From assembly GCA_025465035.1 (NCBI GenBank), contig JAODMH010000041.1, positions 1 to 32,086 on the forward strand: a DNA stretch of 32,086 bases, written 5' to 3'. Shown piece by piece: positions 22,968 through 29,745 of this stretch; positions within the stretch are counted from its first letter, which is position 1, and every line of letters begins with the position of its first letter. Both the position numbers and the translations under genes were made by a program. The stretch comes from Microbacteriaceae bacterium (GTDB lineage: Bacteria; Actinomycetota; Actinomycetes; Actinomycetales; Microbacteriaceae). Below the pieces are notes generated by a model. It was not told where the DNA came from, searched no databases, and was given only the letters and a program-made list of their open reading frames with translations.

Positions 22968-24229
22968 CCGGCGGCCCGATGAGCGACTATGCGCGCCCAG
23001 AGGAGAACACCCTCGGCGTCATCCTCGGCAAGCGCAATCGCTCCGGTGTGCCGACGACGTCGACGGCCGGAATCGCGATGCGCCGCGCCAGCGCACCCGG
23101 CGGAAGCCTCGGCACCGGATATCTCGGGGTCGGCGCGAGCGTGATCGCCTCCATCCAGGGCATCTACGGCCTTGCCTCCTTCGTGAGCCATGCCGGCGTG
23201 TATCCCAACATTCTCCCGATCGCCGCCGCCTGGCTTCTCTACGCTCTCGCGCTCGTGGGCGTTGCCGTCTCCCTCGCCACCCGCGGCGAGCGGATACCGA
23301 ACTGGCTCTTCGCCACCTTCCTGGTCGCCCTTGCCGGGGTCGTCGCGCTCGACCTCATCGCGATCTGGCCGCTGCACGACATCGGCAGCTACGCCACGGC
23401 ATCCGTATCGGCCGGATTCGGACTTCTGACGGCGCTCACCCTTCGCCGTGAACGTGAAATCCTCGGGGCCGCGATCCTGCTCGGTGTGGCGCTCAGCGTG
23501 GCCATCGTGATGACCACGCCACTCACTGCCGAGACCATCCCCGCGCAACTGCTGCTGATCGCGACATCCGTGATGCCAGCGCTCTTCGGTATCTACATCG
23601 TGCAGCGCTTCCGGCGCATCGTGCAGATCGAACTCGACCGGGTGCTCGTACAGAGCACGGTCTCCGCCCCGCGGTTCGCAGTCGGGATGCTCGCCTCCGA
23701 GGAGCTCGCCAGGCTCGACCTCGCCGCGGAGGAGCTGCTCGACTCGGTCGCGATGGGCAGGATCCGCCTGCCCCTCACCCCGAGAACGGCCTCGGTGGCC
23801 GCCTCTCTCGCGACCGAGCTCAGGCTCCACCTGATCGAGGGCAGACGCGAGACCTGGCTGTATCACGCCATCACCGAGTCGGAACAGCTCGGCAAGTCGG
23901 TAACCCTGGTCGACCGAGGCAGCCTCGCCGGCCTCCTCGGTCCCCAGCAACGTGACGGCCTGCTCGCAGCCGTCTGGCTTCTGGTCAGCGACCGCAAGGC
24001 GAATCCGACGGCCTCGCTCACGCTCGGACCGGTAACGGCGATACCCGAACCGGGTTCCAGAACCATAACGGTACCGCTCGTCATCACGACGACCTCCATT
24101 TCGCGCAATCGTGTCGACCCGGCGACCTGGGATGCCATCGGCAAGGTGGGCCGTTTCGTCGACTCGACCCTCAATTCGAGTCTGCGCGTCGAGATCGAGT
24201 GTGTAGTGAACAATCCAGCCGACCAATAG
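22964..24229 (+). CDS. Six-TM protein, apparent degenerate histidine-kinase sibling
   Basis: A 421-residue membrane protein with a 50-residue N-terminal cytoplasmic tail and six TM helices (about 52-213), then a cytoplasmic domain of about 200 residues. The layout copies the upstream kinase. Blocks can be matched: LLDSVAMGRIRLPLTPR against LLRQLRLGASPVPR, and RDGLLAAVWLLVSD against LDAFLLALAECLEN. But the phosphoacceptor His is absent, the N-box Asn becomes Asp, and no G1 or G2 box exists, so ATP binding and phosphotransfer are not expected. It overlaps the kinase gene by 4 bp and must be co-translated, suggesting a stoichiometric complex. Possible roles are a sensory heterodimer partner or a response-regulator-binding scaffold. 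The homology rests on by-eye alignment; otherwise it is a membrane protein of unknown function. Confidence 0.72.
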   Translation: MTGGPMSDYARPEENTLGVILGKRNRSGVPTTSTAGIAMRRASAPGGSLGTGYLGVGASVIASIQGIYGLASFVSHAGVYPNILPIAAAWLLYALALVGVAVSLATRGERIPNWLFATFLVALAGVVALDLIAIWPLHDIGSYATASVSAGFGLLTALTLRREREILGAAILLGVALSVAIVMTTPLTAETIPAQLLLIATSVMPALFGIYIVQRFRRIVQIELDRVLVQSTVSAPRFAVGMLASEELARLDLAAEELLDSVAMGRIRLPLTPRTASVAASLATELRLHLIEGRRETWLYHAITESEQLGKSVTLVDRGSLAGLLGPQQRDGLLAAVWLLVSDRKANPTASLTLGPVTAIPEPGSRTITVPLVITTTSISRNRVDPATWDAIGKVGRFVDSTLNSSLRVEIECVVNNPADQ

Positions 24230-24233
24230 CATG

Positions 24234-24250
24234 CTGGACAAATAGTCCAG
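24234..24250. promoter_or_regulatory. Inverted repeat ahead of response regulator 2
   Basis: CTGGAC and GTCCAG flank a 5-bp AAATA loop, immediately after the pseudokinase stop and 8 bp before the ATG of response regulator 2. It could be a small attenuator, a translation-control hairpin, or an operator. Confidence 0.4.
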
Positions 24251-24258
24251 AGAATGGA

Positions 24259-24936
24259 ATGACCGTGCCCGAAACAGATGACCCCATCCGTCTAGCCATT
24301 GTTGACGACCACAGGATGCTCCTGGGGGCACTCACCGAGTGGATTCGCAACGCCGCAAGCGACATCACCATGGTCGCCGCCCTGTCCAGCTGGCCTGAGC
24401 TGCTCATCCATCCGGAGTTCCCGGTCGACGTCGTACTGCTCGACCTCGACCTCAAAGACAACATCCCGATCTCGCTGAAGATCTCGACCCTGAAGACGAC
24501 CGGGGTGAAGACGGTACTCATGAGCACCTACTCCGAGCCCAACGTGGTACGGGAGGCCCTCGCTGCGGGCGCCCTCGGTTATCTGGTGAAGAGTGAGGAT
24601 GCCGAAATGATCGTCGAGGCCATCAGGGCGGCCTCGAAGGGCGAGTCCTACATCTCAGCCGAACTGGACCTGGCGCTCAACGCCGGCGACGTCGGCGGCT
24701 CGCCCAAGCTCAGCGCGCAGGAACGACGGGTGATGGCCCTGTACGGCGGTGGCGAGCCGGTGAAGGCCGTCGCCTATCAGCTCGGCATCTCCGAGGAGAC
24801 CGCCAAGTCGTACCTCAAGCGAATCCGCGAGAAGTATCGGGTCGCCGGGATCGATGTCGGCACCAAGGTGGCGCTCCGTAAGCGCGCGATTCAGGATGGC
24901 ATCCTCCTTTCGACGGACGCCCCGAACAGCTTCTAG
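24259..24936 (+). CDS. Response regulator 2, NarL/FixJ-like with LuxR-type HTH
   Basis: A 225-residue response regulator, paralogous to the one at 20.9 kb. Receiver signature: Asp16/Asp17 in IVDDHRM, phosphoacceptor Asp62 in LLDLDL, Ser89 in VLMSTYSEP and Lys111 in YLVKSED; all intact. The HTH region PVKAVAYQLGISEETAKSYLKRIREKYRVAG is close to NarL-type recognition helices. The track begins at 24199 inside the previous gene; ATG 24259 is chosen because the receiver begins nearby and homology with response regulator 1 starts there. GTG 24265 is an in-frame alternative. The upstream gap is 29 bp and contains a small hairpin, so it is probably in one operon with the kinase pair. Confidence 0.93.
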   Translation: MTVPETDDPIRLAIVDDHRMLLGALTEWIRNAASDITMVAALSSWPELLIHPEFPVDVVLLDLDLKDNIPISLKISTLKTTGVKTVLMSTYSEPNVVREALAAGALGYLVKSEDAEMIVEAIRAASKGESYISAELDLALNAGDVGGSPKLSAQERRVMALYGGGEPVKAVAYQLGISEETAKSYLKRIREKYRVAGIDVGTKVALRKRAIQDGILLSTDAPNSF

Positions 24937-24952
24937 GGCTTCAGCCGCACCT

Positions 24953-25019
24953 TTGCGGAGGACGACAGGCCGCGACAGCCTGCCAGAGGGCCACGACGCG
25001 CCCATGGGGTCCTCCGCAA
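24953..25019. repeat. 67-bp palindromic repeat, family 1, copy B
   Basis: Arms TTGCGGAGGAC and GTCCTCCGCAA (11-bp perfect) around a GC-rich core, in the convergent gap between response regulator 2 and an MFS gene. It has the same length and core as copy A (14831-14897), with about 12 differences, half of them clustered near the right arm. Confidence 0.8.
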
Positions 25020-25059
25020 TTGCCAGGCACGGCGGCCCATTGTGAGGACAGCCGCTGCG

Positions 25060-26313
25060 CTATTCGACGCCGAGCGGCACCGTCGGAACAGGGCGGCGGC
25101 CGCTGTCCCGGCTGCCGCCGCGACTGCGCTGCAACCACACGCTCGAGACAGCGATGCCGATCGCCGGCGCGCACAGGATGAGGCCGACCCACACCGGCGA
25201 GACATATCCGAGCCCGGCGGCGATCGTCAGGCCGCCCAGGTACGCGCCGAGGCTGTTGCCGATGTTGAGGGCCGAGTGGTTCGCGGCGGCGGCCAGCGTC
25301 TGGCTGTCGCCGGCGACATCCATCAGCCTGGTCTGGATGGCGGGCGAGATGGCGGATGCCGCGACGCCGATGAGGAAGACGAAGACGAACAGGCCGATGC
25401 TTGACTGGGCCGTCAGCGCCAGACCGGTCAGCGAGACGGCGAAGAGGGCGAATGACCCAAAGATTGTGAGAACGACGCTGCGATCGGCCAAGCGTCCCCC
25501 GACGATGTTGCCGAGTGTCATGCCGAGGCCGATCGCGACGAGCACGAACGGTACCAGGGATGGAGCCAATCGGGTGACATCGGTCGCGATCGGCGCGATG
25601 TAGGTATAGACGGCGAAGAAGCCGCCGAATCCGACGGCGCCGGTGAGGAGAGTGAGCCAGACCTGAGAACGACCGAACGCGGCAAGCTCGCGTTTCATGG
25701 TGGCCTCCGGATTGCCAGCCTGTCGAGGCAGCAGCGCCACGAGGGCGACGAACGTGATGGCGAAAATGGTCGCGACGGCGAGGTATGCGATGCGCCATCC
25801 GGCTGCCTGGCCGAGGGCGGTGATGGCCGGAACGCCGATCACGTTCGCGATGGTCAGGCCGGAGAGCACGTAGGCAACCCCCGCACCGCGCCTCCCCGGA
25901 CCCATGAGGTTCGCGGCGACGAGCGAGGCGATGCCGAAATAGGCTCCGTGTGGCAGACCGGCCACGAAACGCGCCGCGAGCACCAAACCGAAACTCGGGA
26001 GAGCGGCAGAAGCGATGGTCGAGAGCGTGAAGACGGCAGCGAGTACGACCAGCAGATTCTTGCGCGGGAAGCGCGCGGAGAACGCGGCGATGGTCGGCGC
26101 ACCGACCACGACACCGAGAGCGTACGCGGAGACCAACCAGCCGGCCTGGGCATTCGCGGCCGCCGACGACTGGGCATACAGGGCGGGGAGCAGGTCATGA
26201 GCGATGTTCGGGAGCAGGCCGAGGGCGACGAATTCGGTCGTCCCGATGCCGAAGCCTCCGATGGCGAGGGCGAGTAGGGCCAGCCGCACACGGGCGGGAG
26301 AGAGAGTTGTCAC
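25060..26313 (-). CDS. MFS exporter, AraJ/PbuE (DHA1) type
   Basis: A 417-residue transporter with about 12 TM helices. IGGFGIGTTEFVALGLLPNIA is the TM1 signature of the arabinose-efflux/purine-efflux DHA1 group. SAYALGVVVGAP lies in TM2, with motif A nearby as ARFPRKNLLV. GLPHGAYFGIASLVAANLM is the TM4 signature, and NIGNSLGAYLGG lies in the C-terminal half. It probably exports small metabolites or drugs by proton antiport. The start is GTG 26313, with no clear ribosome site. A short palindrome CGAAC-c-GTTCG lies 8-18 bp upstream. It ends in a positively charged tail. Convergent with response regulator 2 across repeat copy B. Confidence 0.92.
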   Translation of the reverse strand: MTTLSPARVRLALLALAIGGFGIGTTEFVALGLLPNIAHDLLPALYAQSSAAANAQAGWLVSAYALGVVVGAPTIAAFSARFPRKNLLVVLAAVFTLSTIASAALPSFGLVLAARFVAGLPHGAYFGIASLVAANLMGPGRRGAGVAYVLSGLTIANVIGVPAITALGQAAGWRIAYLAVATIFAITFVALVALLPRQAGNPEATMKRELAAFGRSQVWLTLLTGAVGFGGFFAVYTYIAPIATDVTRLAPSLVPFVLVAIGLGMTLGNIVGGRLADRSVVLTIFGSFALFAVSLTGLALTAQSSIGLFVFVFLIGVAASAISPAIQTRLMDVAGDSQTLAAAANHSALNIGNSLGAYLGGLTIAAGLGYVSPVWVGLILCAPAIGIAVSSVWLQRSRGGSRDSGRRPVPTVPLGVE

Positions 26314-26457
26314 GTTGAGGCGAACCGTTCGAAGCTAGAAGAGTTAGGTGAAAGCTCGCCATCGAGCGTGGTGCTGGCTCCGCCGAAGACGAACCCAGGT
26401 CTACTGTAGAACGCTCGCGCCCCCCGTTTGCTTCCGGCTCGAACGCATCGGGTGCTC

Positions 26458-26532
26458 GTCAACAGGACGGATGCCGTCGATGGGTACCGTTCATCCTGTC
26501 GACGGGCCTCGACGACCGGTGGGCCTGTTGAC
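26458..26532. repeat. Palindromic repeat, family 2, copy C
   Basis: Outer arms GTCAACAGG and CCTGTTGAC are perfect over 9 bp. Inside, from 26460 to 26507, CAACAGGA and CATCCTGTCGACGGGC sit at the ends of a 48-bp unit, exactly as in copy D at 30862-30909. It lies in the 240-bp gap (26314-26554) between the MFS start and the thiamine-binding gene end, which holds no supported gene. Confidence 0.7.
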
Positions 26533-26554
26533 AGAGATGCCCGAACCGTCACGG

Positions 26555-26857
26555 TTAACCCTCGGCGAGCGCCGCCTCCACGCGCGCGACCTTCTCCGTG
26601 AGCTGACCCGTATAGCCCGGACGGATGTCCGCCTTCAGCACCAGGGAGACTCGTGAGCCGTACGCGCCCACCGCCTCGGTGGCTCGGCGGATCACATCGA
26701 AGACCGGCTCCCACTCGCCCTCGATCGTCGTGAACATCGAATCGGTGTGATTCGGGAGGCCAGACTCCCGAACGATCTTCACCGCCGCCGCGACGGCTTC
26801 GTGAACGGAACCGCTCTCGTCGCCACCGCTCGGCGCGACCGAAAATGCCACCAGCAT
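26555..26857 (-). CDS. Thiamine-binding protein, MTH1187/YqgV family (DUF77)
   Basis: A 100-residue ferredoxin-like-fold protein. MLVAFSVAPSG at the start, then VRESGLPNHTDSMFTTIEGEW, and SLVLKADIRPG near the end match the MTH1187/YkoF-type thiamine-binding family, which assembles as dimers or tetramers and binds thiamine or its precursor pyrimidine. The track start at 26971 lies inside the upstream gene; ATG 26857 has GAGGGAG about 6 bp upstream and is where the family begins. It starts 10 bp after the stop of the GT87-like gene, so the two are co-transcribed. No thiamine biosynthesis gene lies nearby and no TPP riboswitch is visible, so its role here is unclear. Confidence 0.88.
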   Translation of the reverse strand: MLVAFSVAPSGGDESGSVHEAVAAAVKIVRESGLPNHTDSMFTTIEGEWEPVFDVIRRATEAVGAYGSRVSLVLKADIRPGYTGQLTEKVARVEAALAEG

Positions 26858-26867
26858 GATTTCTCCC

Positions 26868-28217
26868 TCAGTTTTCCTTGAGACCAGAGTCCAGTCCGGG
26901 CGTCGTGGCACCGAACGGCCACACCGCCGGCAGCCACCTCGACCCGTCGGCCAGAGGAACGATCTCGGCACTCGTACGCGAGGCCCGCCACAGCGAGACG
27001 ATAGCCCAGCCGAGCAGAACGAACAACAGCAGGTTGCGCGCCGAGAGCACGACGAGAATCACGGCGTTGAGCCCGAGAAGGTAGTGATAGAGATAGGGAT
27101 AGAAGGCCTGCGTAAGGCCCGCCAGCACGAGGACGAGGATGGCCGGCGTGCGGAACAGCGGGCCGCGGCCCGCTGCGTTCGCCGCGAGCCCGAGGATGAC
27201 CGGCACGGCGAGCCAGGTCATGTACTGCGGCGAGCCGACCTTGTTGAACGCGATGAAGGCGGCGACGAAGGCGAGTGACAGGGACGGCAGCAGATCCGCC
27301 ATCGGTGCGCCGTTACGCGTCGCAAGGACGGCAATCACGGCAATCGCGATGGCGACCATGACCAACAGCGGCGTCATGAGCGCGCTGGCTGTCTCGACAC
27401 CGATCCCCCTCACCTGCCAGGTGAGGAGGGTGGTGTCGTAGTAGACGAACGTATTCGGCACGCCCGCGAAGGCCTGCCACAACCACACGTTCGAGATCGG
27501 TGCCTCGACCTGCAGGCCGCGGCTGGCCTGCTGGGTGATGAAACTGAAGACGTTGAGGCCGCTGCCGAGGGCGAGCGCCACGGCGATGATCGCCAGGCTG
27601 GTGAGCAGTCCGGCCAGGATGATGCGACCGCGATCCCGCAGGGCGATGACCATGGCCACGATGATGGCCGCCGGCCATACCTTGATCCAGGTCGCCACGG
27701 TGAGCACCACCGTCGCGGCACGCGGACGCGAGGCGATGAGCAATACCCCCACGATGGCGATGGGGACGGTGATCGAGTCGATCCTGCCGAGCGAAATCGG
27801 TCCGAGCAGTAGCAGAAAGCCGACCCACCACCAGCCGACGGCGATGTTCTGGCGGCTTCTGCCCCATCCCGTCATCATCGCGAGGGCAACGGCATCGAGC
27901 AGCATGACGAGGCTGAGCCAGGTGCTCGAATACAGTTCCGGGCCGAAAGCACGGGCCACGAGCATGGGCACCATCGCCACGATCGGGTAGACCCATGAGC
28001 TGTCGATGCCCACCCAGTAGTGGGCGATGATCGCCTGATCGGTCCAGAACTTGTAGACGATGCTCACGTCGCCCAGCGGAAGTCCTGTCCCATACAGGTT
28101 GAGCATGCCGAGCCAGAAATGGGCCAGCACGAAGGCGCCCCAGAGCACGATCGGGTTGCCGGCGATGCTTCTGGCGAGGGAGAGCCACATCACTCGATTG
28201 GATGCGGTGGCGCTCAT
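26868..28217 (-). CDS. Polytopic membrane glycosyltransferase, GT87/DUF2029-like
   Basis: A 449-residue membrane protein with about 10-12 TM helices. The first loop holds acidic residues after TM1 (GTGLPLGDVSIVYKFWTDQA), the place where GT-C glycosyltransferases keep a catalytic Asp. Later YPIVAMVPML, WIKVWPAAII and FNKVGSPQYMTWL match the GT87 family (actinobacterial mannosyltransferases using polyprenyl-phosphate-mannose, such as PimE). The protein probably adds a sugar to a lipid or wall polymer on the outer membrane face, and the acceptor is unknown. On the minus strand TACGCT lies 8 bp before ATG 28217. It is followed by the thiamine-binding gene (10 bp) and preceded by nnrD (44 bp). Confidence 0.82.
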   Translation of the reverse strand: MSATASNRVMWLSLARSIAGNPIVLWGAFVLAHFWLGMLNLYGTGLPLGDVSIVYKFWTDQAIIAHYWVGIDSSWVYPIVAMVPMLVARAFGPELYSSTWLSLVMLLDAVALAMMTGWGRSRQNIAVGWWWVGFLLLLGPISLGRIDSITVPIAIVGVLLIASRPRAATVVLTVATWIKVWPAAIIVAMVIALRDRGRIILAGLLTSLAIIAVALALGSGLNVFSFITQQASRGLQVEAPISNVWLWQAFAGVPNTFVYYDTTLLTWQVRGIGVETASALMTPLLVMVAIAIAVIAVLATRNGAPMADLLPSLSLAFVAAFIAFNKVGSPQYMTWLAVPVILGLAANAAGRGPLFRTPAILVLVLAGLTQAFYPYLYHYLLGLNAVILVVLSARNLLLFVLLGWAIVSLWRASRTSAEIVPLADGSRWLPAVWPFGATTPGLDSGLKEN

Positions 28218-28261
28218 GATTGACCAGCGTATCCGAGGAGGGCAGTGAGAACGGTGACCGG

Positions 28262-29083
28262 CTACCGGCTGAGCAATTCGGCGATCACCGGTGAGACCTT
28301 TTCTGCGAGATCGAGAACGGTGAATGGGCCGCCGGCGCTCGCCAGATCGGCGGCGAGACCGTGGATGACGGATGCCGTCGCGGCGAGTCGAGCGAGTGCG
28401 GCGGCGTCCTGCGCCACGGCATCCGCATGCGTCGCCACGAGCGCGCCGAGGATGCCGCCGAGGGCGTCGCCGGCGCCAGCGGTGGCCAGCCAGGCGGGGG
28501 CGGACGATGCGACCAGCCGGGTGCCGTCCGGACTCGCGACGTAGGTGTCATGGCCCTTCAGCAACACCGTGACTCCAAGCTCGTCGGCCGAGCGTGCCGC
28601 CCAGCCTGCCGGGTCGGCGGCGATCTGCTCCTTCGTCGCACCCACCACGCGGGCGAGTTCGCGGAAGTGCGGGGTGATGAGCAGAGGACCGGTGGCCGTG
28701 TCCAGGAGGTCGAGCGCACCCGCGTCCATGACGGTGGGCAGCCCATCCGCGAGGGCGTCGCCGAGGAGCGTCGCGGTCGCAGAGTCGCGGGTCGCTGCAT
28801 CCATTCCTGAGCCGATCAGCCAGGCCTGAACGCGTCCTGGCGCGGTCACCGTCTCGGGCCGACGCCGCAACACGAGGTCGCTCGGACGCTCTGCGCCGAA
28901 GTAGCGCACCATCCCGACCCCGGTGCGCAGGGCGGCCTCCACACCGAGAACAGCGGCGCCAGGGTAGTCGGCCGAGCCGGTGATCACGCCGAGCACGCCG
29001 CGGGAGTACTTGTCGGCGGCAGCGGACGGCACCGCAATGTATTCGCGCGCATCATCCGGAGTCCAGGGCGTAAAACTGCTCAT
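28262..29083 (-). CDS. nnrD: ADP-dependent NAD(P)H-hydrate dehydratase
   Basis: A 273-residue ribokinase-fold enzyme that repairs hydrated NADH and NADPH using ADP. Markers: KYSRGVLGVITGSADYPGAAVLG near the N-terminus, WLIGSGM, LPTVMDAGALDLL, LLITPHFREL (the TPHxxE-like block), VLLKGHDTYVASPDG and TAGAGDALGGILGAL. The last corresponds to GTGDVLAG with Ala for Thr. It is the stand-alone C-terminal half; the epimerase domain (NnrE) often fused to it is absent here. The track start 29266 is too early. ATG 29083 begins at MSSFTPWTPDD, and TATCGT lies 7 bp upstream. Confidence 0.92.
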   Translation of the reverse strand: MSSFTPWTPDDAREYIAVPSAAADKYSRGVLGVITGSADYPGAAVLGVEAALRTGVGMVRYFGAERPSDLVLRRRPETVTAPGRVQAWLIGSGMDAATRDSATATLLGDALADGLPTVMDAGALDLLDTATGPLLITPHFRELARVVGATKEQIAADPAGWAARSADELGVTVLLKGHDTYVASPDGTRLVASSAPAWLATAGAGDALGGILGALVATHADAVAQDAAALARLAATASVIHGLAADLASAGGPFTVLDLAEKVSPVIAELLSR

Positions 29084-29090
29084 GGCTCTC

Positions 29091-29100
29091 ACGATAGTTT
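29091..29100. promoter_or_regulatory. Back-to-back -10 elements of divergent nnrD and HAD genes
   Basis: On the minus strand TATCGT (29091-29096) precedes nnrD by 7 bp. On the plus strand TAGTTT (29095-29100) precedes the HAD gene start by 22 bp. The two hexamers share the central TA, so polymerase could probably not occupy both at once. Confidence 0.4.
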
Positions 29101-29122
29101 GGATGTCGGAAAGGCGAACCGG

Positions 29123-29743
29123 ATGCCGCTGACAATCTCCGATCGCGTCGTGGTCTTCGACTACGGCGAGGTCATCTCCCGCACTCCGAGCGAACGTGAT
29201 CGGGCCGATCTGCTCGGCGTCGCCGGCGTCACTCCCGAGCTGTTCTGGGACCCGTACTGGGCGCACCGCGATGCTCTCGACGAGGGCGTGCTGAGTGTGC
29301 GCGACTACTGGAAGCGGGTCGGGACGGACATCGGGGTCGAATGGCCGGAATCAACGATCCACGAGCTCTGGGTGGCCGACTTCACGGGCTGGCTGAGCGT
29401 GGACCCGGGAACCTTTGACATCCTGGCGGACCTGCACGAGGGCGGAACGCGGATCGCCCTGCTCTCGAACGCCGGATTCGATTTCGCCAGCCCCTTCCGC
29501 TACTCCCCCATGGCGCGGTTCTTCGAGCGGATGTTCATCAGCGCGGAACTGATGAAGCGGAAGCCGAACGCGGACATCTATCTCGAGGTGGCTGGCGAAC
29601 TCGGAATAATACCGACCCAGATGGTCTTCATCGATAACAAGCAGGTCAACGTCGACGGCGCCGAAGCTCTCGGCATCACCGGGCACCTCTTCGTCGGCCA
29701 TCCCGAGCTGCGCTCCTTCCTCGAGTCCATTACAGACAGGTAA
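29123..29743 (+). CDS. HAD-superfamily hydrolase, subfamily IA, YihX-like
   Basis: A 206-residue HAD phosphatase. The nucleophile Asp is in VVVFDYGEV (motif I; the family often has DLGGV). Motif II is IALLSNAG, the Lys of motif III is in LMKRKPNADIY, and motif IV is FIDNKQVNVDGAEALG, where the usual second Asp is Asn. The helical cap lies at about 20-95. Related enzymes dephosphorylate sugar phosphates or act on haloacids; the substrate here is unknown. The track uses TTG 29099; I prefer ATG 29123 with GGAAAGG about 8-12 bp upstream. It is followed after 2 bp by the OYE-like gene and divergent from nnrD. Confidence 0.87.
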   Translation: MPLTISDRVVVFDYGEVISRTPSERDRADLLGVAGVTPELFWDPYWAHRDALDEGVLSVRDYWKRVGTDIGVEWPESTIHELWVADFTGWLSVDPGTFDILADLHEGGTRIALLSNAGFDFASPFRYSPMARFFERMFISAELMKRKPNADIYLEVAGELGIIPTQMVFIDNKQVNVDGAEALGITGHLFVGHPELRSFLESITDR

Positions 29744-29745
29744 TC

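Noticed and set aside
22565-24331. 588-codon minus-strand ORF opposite the kinase pair
   Set aside because: Same Gly/Arg/Glu-rich shadow character; the plus strand carries coherent TM helices and motifs.
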